Of a stretch of 51,390 nucleotides of DNA, positions 18,129 to 26,210 are shown one piece after another. The stretch lies in the NCBI RefSeq assembly GCF_000295955.2, contig NZ_ALXE01000008.1, positions 1-51,390 on the forward strand. The letters are read 5' to 3'. Origin of the DNA: Pantoea sp. A4 (GTDB lineage: Bacteria; Pseudomonadota; Gammaproteobacteria; Enterobacterales; Enterobacteriaceae). Each line of letters begins with the position of its first letter. Within the stretch, counting starts at the first letter, position 1. The position numbers and the translations under genes are program-made. Below the pieces are notes generated by a model. That model was not told where the DNA came from. It was given only the letters and a program-made list of their open reading frames with translations, and did not search any database.

Positions 18129-20186
18129 ATGTCGCGGACGAGGAAGATTTTCAGCTGGATCATCGGGATTTTTTTGTTGCTGGTTGTGGTGATTGTGGTT
18201 TTCATCGCCACATTTGACTGGAATCGCCTGAAGCCAACCATCAACCAAAAAGTCTCCGCTGAGCTAAATCGCCAGTTTGCCATTCGCGGCGATCTCGGCG
18301 TTGCCTGGGAGCGTCACCGTGATGAGCCTGGCTGGCGTCAGTGGGTGCCGTGGCCGCATGTGCATGCGGAAGATATTGTGCTCGGTAATCCGCCGGAGAT
18401 TGGCGAGGTGACGATGGTGCATCTGGAACGTGTTGATGCCACGCTTGCGCCACTGGCACTGCTGCATAAGCAGGTCTATTTACCCTGGATCAAGCTGCAA
18501 CAGCCGGATGCGCGTCTGATTCAAACCGCAGATAAAAAAAATAACTGGACCTTCACCCTCGCCAGCAGCGGCGATGCTAAGGCATCTGCACCTTCTGCGT
18601 GGAGTTTCCGTCTGGATAATATTCTGTTCGACCAGGGGGTTATTCGCTATCGCGATGCCATCAACAAAGCGGATGTGACGGTAAAAGTGAATCCGCTCGG
18701 GAAACCCGTGCCTTATGCTCAGGTTGCCGGAGGGGACGATCAGCAAAAGGGCGCGGGTGATTTCGTGTTTGGCTGGCAGGCTCAGGGGCGCTACAACAAC
18801 CAGCCGCTGAGCGGCAGCGGTAAAATCGGCGGAATGCTGTCGTTACGCAGCCAGACTACGCCATTCCCGGTGCAGGCCGATGTCCGCAATGGCACCACCC
18901 GTGTGCAGCTGAGCGGTGGGGTGCAAGACCCGTTGAATCTCGGCGGTTTGAATGTCCGCCTCCGTTTCTCCGGTGATACGCTGGCAAATCTGTATGGCTT
19001 AACCGGCGTATTGCTGCCGGATACTCCTCCTTACGAAACCGATGGGCACCTGATCGCTAAATTTAACGGCAAAAATGGCCCGGTGTTCCAGTACCAGAAA
19101 TTCAACGGCCATATTGGTGACAGCGATATTCACGGCTCATTGACCTACAGCCAGGTAAAACCGCGCCCCACGCTCACCGGTGAACTGAGTTCGCAACAGC
19201 TACGCATGGCTGACCTTGGCCCGTTGATCGGGGTTAACTCCGGCAAAGGCAGCGAAAAAACCGAGCAGGCCAAGGCGCAGCGTGGCGAGAGAAGTACTCA
19301 ACCCGCAGATCGCGTCTTGCCGCATGATAAGTTTGATACCAAAAGCTGGCAGGTGATGGATGCGGATGTGAAGTTCAGCGGTAAGCGCATTGAACACAGT
19401 AGTTCGCTGCCGTTAAGCGATCTTTATACCCATTTACAGCTAAAAAATGGCGATTTACGCCTCGACCCGCTGCGCTTTGGTATGGCGGGTGGGACGTTAA
19501 ACAGCACGATTCATCTGGAAGGTGATCGTAGCCCAATGCGTGGACAGGCAGAATTGCACGTGCGCAAACTGCAACTGCGTCAGCTGTTCCCTGATGTGCA
19601 GGCAATGCAAAAAAGCCTTGGTCAGATCAACGGAGATGCCAGCCTGAGCGGCAACGGTAACTCCGTGGCTGACCTGCTTGGCACCAGTAACGGCAACATG
19701 AAACTGTTGATGAACGACGGCCTGATCAGCCGCAGCCTGATGGAAATTGCCGGGCTAAATGTCGGTAACTATCTGGTAGGGAAACTGTTTGGGGATGATG
19801 AGGTACGGATCAATTGCGCAGCCACCGATGTGAAACTGCAAAACGGGCTGGCAACGCCAAACCTGTTTGTGTTCGACACGGAAAATGCCGTGATTAACAT
19901 CAGCGGTACCGCCAATTTCGCCAGCGAACGGCTCGATCTCTCCATTGACCCGGAGAGCAAAGGCATTCGTATTGTCACCCTGCGTTCGCCACTCTATGTG
20001 CGTGGCACGTTTAAAAATCCGGATGCGGGGGTGAAAGCCGGGCCACTGATTGCCCGTGGTGCGGCGGCTGTGGCGTTGGGTGCGGTAGTCGCACCGGCTG
20101 CCGCCCTGCTGGCGCTGATCTCTCCCAGCGACAGTGACGACAACCAGTGCAGCAAGATACTGCAACAGATGAAAAGCCAGCGCTAA
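18129..20186 (+). CDS. yhjG: AsmA-family envelope protein YhjG
   Basis: This 685-residue protein (E. coli YhjG about 686) has an N-terminal membrane anchor (about residues 8-28) and a large periplasmic AsmA-like region. The AsmA C-terminal domain lies at about 430-640 and a hydrophobic Ala-rich segment near 650-668. AsmA-family proteins are long beta-groove proteins linked to lipid transport between the envelope membranes; the exact role of YhjG is not established. The start follows an excellent Shine-Dalgarno sequence (GAGGAGGGG). Its TAA stop touches the stop codon of convergent ppiC with no base between them, and this is where the gene order leaves that of E. coli. Confidence 0.9.
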   Translation: MSRTRKIFSWIIGIFLLLVVVIVVFIATFDWNRLKPTINQKVSAELNRQFAIRGDLGVAWERHRDEPGWRQWVPWPHVHAEDIVLGNPPEIGEVTMVHLERVDATLAPLALLHKQVYLPWIKLQQPDARLIQTADKKNNWTFTLASSGDAKASAPSAWSFRLDNILFDQGVIRYRDAINKADVTVKVNPLGKPVPYAQVAGGDDQQKGAGDFVFGWQAQGRYNNQPLSGSGKIGGMLSLRSQTTPFPVQADVRNGTTRVQLSGGVQDPLNLGGLNVRLRFSGDTLANLYGLTGVLLPDTPPYETDGHLIAKFNGKNGPVFQYQKFNGHIGDSDIHGSLTYSQVKPRPTLTGELSSQQLRMADLGPLIGVNSGKGSEKTEQAKAQRGERSTQPADRVLPHDKFDTKSWQVMDADVKFSGKRIEHSSSLPLSDLYTHLQLKNGDLRLDPLRFGMAGGTLNSTIHLEGDRSPMRGQAELHVRKLQLRQLFPDVQAMQKSLGQINGDASLSGNGNSVADLLGTSNGNMKLLMNDGLISRSLMEIAGLNVGNYLVGKLFGDDEVRINCAATDVKLQNGLATPNLFVFDTENAVINISGTANFASERLDLSIDPESKGIRIVTLRSPLYVRGTFKNPDAGVKAGPLIARGAAAVALGAVVAPAAALLALISPSDSDDNQCSKILQQMKSQR

Positions 20187-20468
20187 TCAGTTGCGGTACA
20201 GCACCTTAATGATGTGATAACCAAAGGCGGTTTTCACCGGTCCAAATGGCGTGATTAACGGACAGGTGAAGACCGCTTTATCAAACGCTGGCACCATTTG
20301 TCCCTGACGGAACTCACCCAAATCACCGCCGTTGCGGCCTGAAGGGCAAGTAGAGTGCTTTTTGGCTAATTCCTGGAAGTTAGCCCCTTTTGCCAGCTGT
20401 GCTAACAGGTCGTTAGCCTGTGCTTCCTCTTTCACCAGGATGTGTAAAGCCGCTGCGGTTTTCGCCAT
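20187..20468 (-). CDS. ppiC: peptidyl-prolyl cis-trans isomerase C (parvulin)
   Basis: This single-domain cytoplasmic parvulin of 93 residues is the same length as E. coli PpiC and matches it closely: LHILVKEE at the start, [18 protein letters not shown] in the middle and [10 protein letters not shown] at the end. It catalyses prolyl cis-trans isomerisation. It is transcribed away from rep across a 72-base gap and ends directly against the yhjG stop. In E. coli it likewise lies near rep. Confidence 0.96.
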   Translation of the reverse strand: MAKTAAALHILVKEEAQANDLLAQLAKGANFQELAKKHSTCPSGRNGGDLGEFRQGQMVPAFDKAVFTCPLITPFGPVKTAFGYHIIKVLYRN

Positions 20469-20540
20469 GATAAATCTCTCTCGTGTATACTGAGCCGCTA
20501 TTATCCCACTCCTTTCCCCGATTATTGAGCGATTTCTGTT

Positions 20541-22562
20541 ATGCGTTTAAACCCAGGCCAACAGCGTGCCGTTGAATTTGTTACCGGGCCATGTCTGGTG
20601 CTGGCTGGAGCCGGTTCCGGCAAGACTCGCGTAATCACCAATAAAATCGCCCATCTGATCCGGGAGTGCGGCTATCAGGCGCGCCATATTGCGGCCGTGA
20701 CCTTTACCAATAAAGCATCGCGCGAGATGAAAGAGCGTGTGGCGCAGACGCTGGGGCGTAAAGAGGCGCGCGGCCTGTTGATCTCCACCTTCCACACCCT
20801 GGGCCTGGAGATCATCAAGCGTGAAACCGCCGCGCTGGGGATGAAATCAAACTTCTCCCTGTTTGACGATCAGGACCAGCTTGGCCTGCTCAAAGAGCTG
20901 ACCAAAACCTGGCTGGAAGAAGACAAGACGCTGCTACAGCAGCTGATTTCCACCATCTCCAACTGGAAAAATGACCTGATCGATCCGCCGGGTGCCGCCG
21001 CGCTGGCACGTTCCGAACGGGATAATATTTTTGCGCACTGCTACGCGCTGTACGATCAGCATCTGAAAGCCTGTAATGTGCTGGATTTCGACGATCTGAT
21101 CCTGCTGCCCACGCTGCTCCTGCAACGTAATGAAGCAGTGCGCGAACGCTGGCAACAGCGTATTCGCTACCTGTTAGTGGATGAATACCAGGACACCAAC
21201 ACCAGCCAGTATGAGTTAGTCAAGCTCCTGGTGGGCAGCCGCGCGCGTTTTACCGTGGTGGGCGATGATGACCAGTCGATCTACTCATGGCGCGGTGCAC
21301 GACCGCAAAACCTGGTGTTATTGCAGCAGGATTTTCCCGCGCTGGAAGTGGTGAAACTGGAACAGAATTACCGCTCTTCCCAGCGTATTCTGAAAGCCGC
21401 CAATATCCTGATTGCCAATAATCCGCATGTGTTTGAAAAACGCCTGTTCTCCGAGCTGGGTCTGGGGAATGAGCTGAAAGTGATCACCGCGAACAATGAA
21501 GATCATGAAGCGGAACGCGTCACCGGCGAGCTGATTGCCCATCACTTCATGAACAAAACCCAGTACAAGGATTACGCGATTCTCTATCGCGGCAATCACC
21601 AGTCGCGAGTGTTCGAAAAGCTGCTGATGCAGAACCGCATTCCTTATCGTATCTCTGGCGGAACGTCGTTTTTCTCCCGCCCGGAGATTAAAGATCTGCT
21701 GGCCTACCTGCGCGTTCTGACTAACCCGGACGATGACAGTGCCTTTTTGCGTATTGTGAATACGCCACGGCGTGAAATCGGCCCGGCGACGCTGCAAAAG
21801 CTGGGGGAGTGGGCCAACCTGCGCAACAAAAGTTTGTTTAACAGCAGCTTTGATGTGGGGCTGGGACAAACCCTGACCGGACGTGGGCTGGAACACCTAC
21901 AGCGTTTCACGCACTGGATGCAGGAAGTGATGCAACTGGCGGAACGCGAGCCGGTGAGTGCAGTGCGCGATCTGATTCGCGGGATTGATTACGAAAGCTG
22001 GCTGTATGAAACCTCAACCAGCACCAAAGCGGCCGAAATGCGCATGAAAAACGTCAATCTGCTGTTCCAGTGGATGACGGAGATGCTGGAAGGCAGCGAC
22101 CTGGAAGAGCCGATGACGCTGACTCAGGTGGTTACGCGCTTTACGCTGCGCGACATGATGGAACGTGGCGAGAGTGACGAAGATATGGATCAGGTCCAGC
22201 TGATGACGCTGCATGCCTCCAAGGGGCTGGAGTTCCCTTACGTCTATCTGGTGGGGATGGAAGAGGGGCTGCTGCCACACCAAAGCAGCATTGATGAGAA
22301 CAATATCGAAGAAGAGCGACGTCTGGCTTATGTGGGTATTACCCGCGCGCAGAAAGAGCTGACGTTTACGCTGTGCCGCGAGCGTCGACAATACGGCGAG
22401 CTGATTCGCCCTGAGCCAAGCCGCTTCCTGATGGAGCTGCCACAGGATGATGTGAGCTGGGAAACGGAACGCAAAGTGGTAAGCGCCGAAGAGCGCATGA
22501 AAACCGGCCAGAGCCGGGTTGCCGGCCTCCGCGCGATGCTGGATAAAGCCAAAAAAAGCTGA
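20541..22562 (+). CDS. rep: ATP-dependent DNA helicase Rep
   Basis: Rep is a UvrD/Rep-type 3'-5' superfamily-1 helicase that helps replication forks pass bound proteins. Its length of 673 residues equals that of the E. coli protein. Visible motifs: Walker A GAGSGKTR (about 22-29), motif Ia TFTNKAS, motif II DEYQDTN (about 214-220), motif [16 protein letters not shown], motif IV QNYRSS, motif [13 protein letters not shown] and motif [10 protein letters not shown]. The gene that normally follows (gppA) is displaced by a 10.5-kb siderophore block. Confidence 0.97.
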   Translation: MRLNPGQQRAVEFVTGPCLVLAGAGSGKTRVITNKIAHLIRECGYQARHIAAVTFTNKASREMKERVAQTLGRKEARGLLISTFHTLGLEIIKRETAALGMKSNFSLFDDQDQLGLLKELTKTWLEEDKTLLQQLISTISNWKNDLIDPPGAAALARSERDNIFAHCYALYDQHLKACNVLDFDDLILLPTLLLQRNEAVRERWQQRIRYLLVDEYQDTNTSQYELVKLLVGSRARFTVVGDDDQSIYSWRGARPQNLVLLQQDFPALEVVKLEQNYRSSQRILKAANILIANNPHVFEKRLFSELGLGNELKVITANNEDHEAERVTGELIAHHFMNKTQYKDYAILYRGNHQSRVFEKLLMQNRIPYRISGGTSFFSRPEIKDLLAYLRVLTNPDDDSAFLRIVNTPRREIGPATLQKLGEWANLRNKSLFNSSFDVGLGQTLTGRGLEHLQRFTHWMQEVMQLAEREPVSAVRDLIRGIDYESWLYETSTSTKAAEMRMKNVNLLFQWMTEMLEGSDLEEPMTLTQVVTRFTLRDMMERGESDEDMDQVQLMTLHASKGLEFPYVYLVGMEEGLLPHQSSIDENNIEEERRLAYVGITRAQKELTFTLCRERRQYGELIRPEPSRFLMELPQDDVSWETERKVVSAEERMKTGQSRVAGLRAMLDKAKKS

Positions 22563-22760
22563 TCTGTCAGCGCGCCTGACTACCCGTGGCCTTTTCCTGA
22601 AATAAACCGTAATGCAAATTTACGCCAGGCTGATATTTGTAATTACGGGGCAGGGAAAGGCGCGGCATCCTGATGATTTAATTCACGAAAATTTATGTCT
22701 TTTTCTCACGCCGCCAGTAAAAAAACAGCGGTGCGTCAGGTTGTCGAAAAAAGCCGCATT

Positions 22761-22779
22761 GTAATTAATAATCATTCGC
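22761..22779 (+). promoter_or_regulatory. candidate Fur box upstream of the fepA-like gene
   Basis: Thirteen of 19 positions match the Fur consensus GATAATGATAATCATTATC, including the uninterrupted core ATAATCATT. It lies 53 bases before the receptor start and overlaps the likely promoter (TTGTCG at 22741 as -35, A/T-rich -10 around 22764-22770). This is the expected arrangement for iron repression. The 269 bases between rep and this gene contain no other gene. Confidence 0.6.
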
Positions 22780-22831
22780 AATAGAGTGCATCTCCTCTGT
22801 TTTAGCACTTTCACCACGGAAGGCGATTCCA

Positions 22832-25117
22832 ATGATTAGGCAGATGTTTAAGCGCTCGCTGTTGAGTTCTCTGATTGCGGGCAGTCTCGCAATACCCGCC
22901 GTTCAGGCGGCAGATTCCAGCCAGAAACCCACGACAAAGCAGCCAGAAAAGCCGCAAACCCAGCAGCCCATGGCGCTGTCAGATAAGAAGAGCAGCAGTG
23001 ATAACACGCTGTTAGTCACCGCTCGCGAGCAAACCTTGCAGGCTCCCGGCGTTTCCATCATCGACAGCGAAGCGATAAAAAAGCATCCGATTCAGCGTGA
23101 TGTGGCGGAGATTATTCGCACCATGCCCGGCGTGAACCTGACCGGTAACTCCAGCAGCGGCCAGCGTGGCAATAATCGTCAGATTGATATTCGCGGGATG
23201 GGACCGGAAAACACCCTGATTCTGGTGGACGGCATGCCCGTCAGCAGCCGTAACTCCGTGCGATATGGCTGGCGTGGCGAGCGTGATACCCGTGGCGACA
23301 GCAACTGGGTGCCGCCCGAAATGATTGACCGCATTGAGGTGATCCGTGGCCCGGCAGCGGCGCTGTACGGTAACGGAGCGATGGGCGGCGTCGTGAATAT
23401 CATCACCAAGCCCACCACCCAGGCGTGGCACGGTAATTTTAACAGCTACTACAATGTGCCGGAGCATAAGCAGGAAGGGGCAACCAAACGCTATAACGCC
23501 AGTATTGGTGGTGCCTTAACCGATAATCTCACCATGCGGATTTACGGCAACTGGAGTAAAACCCAGGCCGACGGACAAGATATTAATGACGGCCATTCAG
23601 CTGAGCGTACCGGTAAATATGCCGGGATGGTGCCAGCCGGACGTGAGGGCGTGATTAATAAAAATATTAACAGCGTGCTGCGCTGGGAATTTTTGCCGCG
23701 CCAGGCGCTGGAGCTGGATGCCGGATATAGCCGCCAGGGCAACCTGTATGCCGGAGATACGCAAAATACCAACAGCAGCATGTTAGTCAAAGAGAATTAC
23801 GGTAAAGAAACCAATATTATTTATCGCCAGACGCTGTCGTTGAAATATACCGGTGCATGGGATAACGGCGTTACCACCAATAATTACATCCAGTTTGAAA
23901 AAACCCGCAACACGCGCCTGAACGAAGGCTTGTCTGGCGGCCTGGAGGGCTTATTCAGCACCACGGATGAAGGGTTCTCCACCATCGTGCTGAATGACAC
24001 CAACCTGCATTCAGACGTGAATATTCCGCTGGATTTTGGTGTTAATCAGACGCTGACCTTCGGGGCGGAGATGAATCATCAGTCGATGAAGGATCCCGCC
24101 TCCAATACGGTGACCACCACCTCTGATGTGCCAGGCGCGGCCAGTAGCGATCGCAGTAAATACAGTTCAGCAGACATCTACGGCTTCTATACCGAAGATA
24201 ATATGGATCTGACCGATACCACGCGTCTGACGCCGGGGCTGCGCTTCAACTATCAGACCCTGTCCGGCAGCAACTGGAGCCCGGCGCTGAATCTTTCTCA
24301 GGATCTGGGCAGTGACTTCACGCTGAAGCTCGGAATTGCCCGAGCGTGGAAAGCGCCTAACCTCTATCAGACTAACCCCAATTACCTGCTCTACAGCAGC
24401 GGTAACGGCTGCTATGACACCGGCAGCAGCTGCTATCTGCAAGGGAATAAGGATCTGAAAGCGGAGACCAGCGTTAACAAAGAGATCGGTATTGAGTACA
24501 ACCATGCAGGCGTACAGGCTGGCCTGACCTGGTATCGCAATGATTACCGCAACAAGATTACGGCGGGAACCACCTCTGATTACTACAATGGCACCTCCAA
24601 CGTGTATCAGTGGACCAACGTGCCAAAAGCGGTGATTCAGGGGCTGGAAGGGACGTTTAATTTCCCTCTCAGCGACAGCCTGACGATGAACAACAACTTT
24701 ACCTACATCATTGATGATGAGAACAAAAGCACCGGGGATTACCTGACGCTGATCCCGAAATTTACCATCAATTCAACGCTCGACTGGCAGGCGACAGAGG
24801 CGCTGGCGGTGCAGGGCACCATGACCTGGTATGGTAAGCAGAAAGCCAATCGCTATGAGGCCAGCGGCGCGAAAACCACCGGCAGTGAAACCTGGGCAGT
24901 GCAGCCTTATGCGGTGTTTGGCGTCAGTGCGGTGTACAGCATTAACAAGGATGTGGATCTGACCGCAGGGATTGATAACCTGTTAGACGAGCGCCACTTC
25001 CGTGAGGGCAACTCGTTGACCTCCGGCTCCAGCGGGACTTATGCCTACGGCGCTGGTGCGCGTACCTATAATGAGTCGGGCCGCACGTATTATATGGAAC
25101 TGGGTCTGCATTTCTGA
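22832..25117 (+). CDS. fepA: TonB-dependent catecholate siderophore receptor, FepA-like
   Basis: This 761-residue outer-membrane receptor imports ferric enterobactin and probably related catecholates. It has a signal peptide (about 1-26), a Lys/Gln/Pro-rich stretch, a TonB box (NTLLVTA, about 58-64), a plug domain (about 65-210, with IIRTMPGVNLTGNSSSGQRG and DIRGMGPENTLILVDG) and a 22-strand barrel ending in Phe. Several barrel segments follow E. coli FepA rather than IroN, for example NLYQTNPNYLLYSSGNGCY, QGNKDLKAETSVNKEIG and VPKAVIQGLEG, although the gene sits with iro genes where iroN would be expected. GGAAGG lies eight bases before the ATG. A terminator follows at once. An IroN-like specificity for glucosylated enterobactin cannot be excluded. 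Confidence 0.85.
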   Translation: MIRQMFKRSLLSSLIAGSLAIPAVQAADSSQKPTTKQPEKPQTQQPMALSDKKSSSDNTLLVTAREQTLQAPGVSIIDSEAIKKHPIQRDVAEIIRTMPGVNLTGNSSSGQRGNNRQIDIRGMGPENTLILVDGMPVSSRNSVRYGWRGERDTRGDSNWVPPEMIDRIEVIRGPAAALYGNGAMGGVVNIITKPTTQAWHGNFNSYYNVPEHKQEGATKRYNASIGGALTDNLTMRIYGNWSKTQADGQDINDGHSAERTGKYAGMVPAGREGVINKNINSVLRWEFLPRQALELDAGYSRQGNLYAGDTQNTNSSMLVKENYGKETNIIYRQTLSLKYTGAWDNGVTTNNYIQFEKTRNTRLNEGLSGGLEGLFSTTDEGFSTIVLNDTNLHSDVNIPLDFGVNQTLTFGAEMNHQSMKDPASNTVTTTSDVPGAASSDRSKYSSADIYGFYTEDNMDLTDTTRLTPGLRFNYQTLSGSNWSPALNLSQDLGSDFTLKLGIARAWKAPNLYQTNPNYLLYSSGNGCYDTGSSCYLQGNKDLKAETSVNKEIGIEYNHAGVQAGLTWYRNDYRNKITAGTTSDYYNGTSNVYQWTNVPKAVIQGLEGTFNFPLSDSLTMNNNFTYIIDDENKSTGDYLTLIPKFTINSTLDWQATEALAVQGTMTWYGKQKANRYEASGAKTTGSETWAVQPYAVFGVSAVYSINKDVDLTAGIDNLLDERHFREGNSLTSGSSGTYAYGAGARTYNESGRTYYMELGLHF

Positions 25118-25133
25118 TTGATCGAAAGCAGGC

Positions 25134-25172
25134 AACAGGCTGTAGGGAGACGCTCTCCCCGCAGCCTGTTTT
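25134..25172 (+). terminator. intrinsic terminator between fepA and iroE
   Basis: A two-part stem has an outer arm of 9 bp (AACAGGCTG with CAGCCTGTT) and an inner arm of 6 bp (GGGAGA with TCTCCC) around a CGC loop. The outer arm runs straight into TTTT. It starts 17 bases after the fepA stop and ends 38 bases before the iroE start, so iroE needs read-through or its own promoter. Confidence 0.75.
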
Positions 25173-25210
25173 GCGTTCTGAACCGCAGCACTATCAGGGA
25201 GATTAAGGCA

Positions 25211-26164
25211 GTGAGAGAGAGGTTATTCCACAGTAAGACCCTGCGCCTGGCGCTACAGCTAAGTGTATTTACCGCTTCACTTTTCGCGGCGGGTAGCAGT
25301 TTTGCCCGGCCGGATATGACCCCGCTGGGGCCTAATATCGCGGACAAAGGCTCTGCGTTTTACCATTTCACTGTGAACACCTTTGACTCCGTAGACGGTC
25401 AGCGCCACTACAAAGTCTGGACCGCGATCCCGGATAAACCCGCGCCAGCGGCAGGCTATCCCCTGTTGTATATGCTGGATGGCAATGCCGTGATGGATCG
25501 CCTTTCCGATAGCCTCCTGCAAAAGCTTTCTCAGCAAAATCCGCCGGTATTGGTGGTGGTGGGGTATCAGACCGATGAACCTTTTGCCCTGAGCGCGCGT
25601 GCCTATGATGATACGCCGCCCGTCAGCATGGCTGGCAGCCTGTGCCAACAGCAGGCGACGCGCGGCAGGCCCTGCGGCGGCGGTCTGATTTTCCGCCAGC
25701 TGTTAGAGCAGACCATTGCGCCGCAGGCGGAAAAAGGGCTGAAGATTGACAGCCATCAGCGCGGGATTTGGGGACACTCGCTGGGCGGTCTGTATGTGCT
25801 GGATAGCTGGCGCAGCTCCAGCCTGTTTAACCGCTACTACGCGACCAGCCCGTCTCTGAACCGGGATTACATCGGGATGCTGGATGAGATGGCGCAGATT
25901 GATCCGCGCAAAGTGTGCCATAAGCAGCTGATCTTTATGGAAGGTAGCCCGATTCCAGGCAAGAACAAAGCGGGTGCGGTGGCGGATGCAGTCAGCCGGG
26001 TACATGCCACTCTACCGGCGTTACGCAGCCGTGGCCTTGCCGTGGCGGATTGGTCGTTTCCTGAGTTGAACCATGGCGAGATGTTTAACGCCGGTTTCCA
26101 GCGTGCGCTGTTTGATATGGCGGCACCAGACAAAACGTTGCCTGCGGCAAACTGCCCGCCTTAA
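25211..26164 (+). CDS. iroE: periplasmic (gluco)enterobactin esterase IroE
   Basis: IroE hydrolyses the trilactone of enterobactin and its C-glucosylated forms in the periplasm, giving linear siderophores. From the GTG start the protein has 317 residues (Salmonella/E. coli IroE about 318). It has an N-terminal hydrophobic anchor or signal (about 9-33) and the typical RPDMTPLGPNIADKG. The nucleophile Ser190 is in GHSLGG and His288 in LNHGEMFN, one residue off Ser189 and His287 of the characterised enzyme. The open frame extends 93 bases upstream, but that part is occupied by the terminator; AGGGAG lies about ten bases before the GTG. It is convergent with iroC. Confidence 0.92.
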   Translation: MRERLFHSKTLRLALQLSVFTASLFAAGSSFARPDMTPLGPNIADKGSAFYHFTVNTFDSVDGQRHYKVWTAIPDKPAPAAGYPLLYMLDGNAVMDRLSDSLLQKLSQQNPPVLVVVGYQTDEPFALSARAYDDTPPVSMAGSLCQQQATRGRPCGGGLIFRQLLEQTIAPQAEKGLKIDSHQRGIWGHSLGGLYVLDSWRSSSLFNRYYATSPSLNRDYIGMLDEMAQIDPRKVCHKQLIFMEGSPIPGKNKAGAVADAVSRVHATLPALRSRGLAVADWSFPELNHGEMFNAGFQRALFDMAAPDKTLPAANCPP

Positions 26165-26171
26165 GGGATAC

Positions 26172-26200
26172 AAGGCGTGGCACCGGTTGTGCCACGCCTT
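26172..26200. terminator. shared terminator between convergent iroE and iroC
   Basis: A perfect 12-bp stem (AAGGCGTGGCAC / GTGCCACGCCTT) with a 5-base loop starts seven bases after the iroE stop and ends ten bases before the iroC stop. TTTT at its plus-strand end makes it strongest for iroE. It can also act on iroC transcripts, though the T run on that strand is poor. Confidence 0.75.
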
Positions 26201-26210
26201 TTCCTTCAGA

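Noticed and set aside
25118..25210. Upstream extension of iroE to an ATT/ATG-like start at 25118
   Set aside because: This part is occupied by the terminator after fepA. The GTG at 25211 gives the expected length and signal sequence and has AGGGAG upstream.
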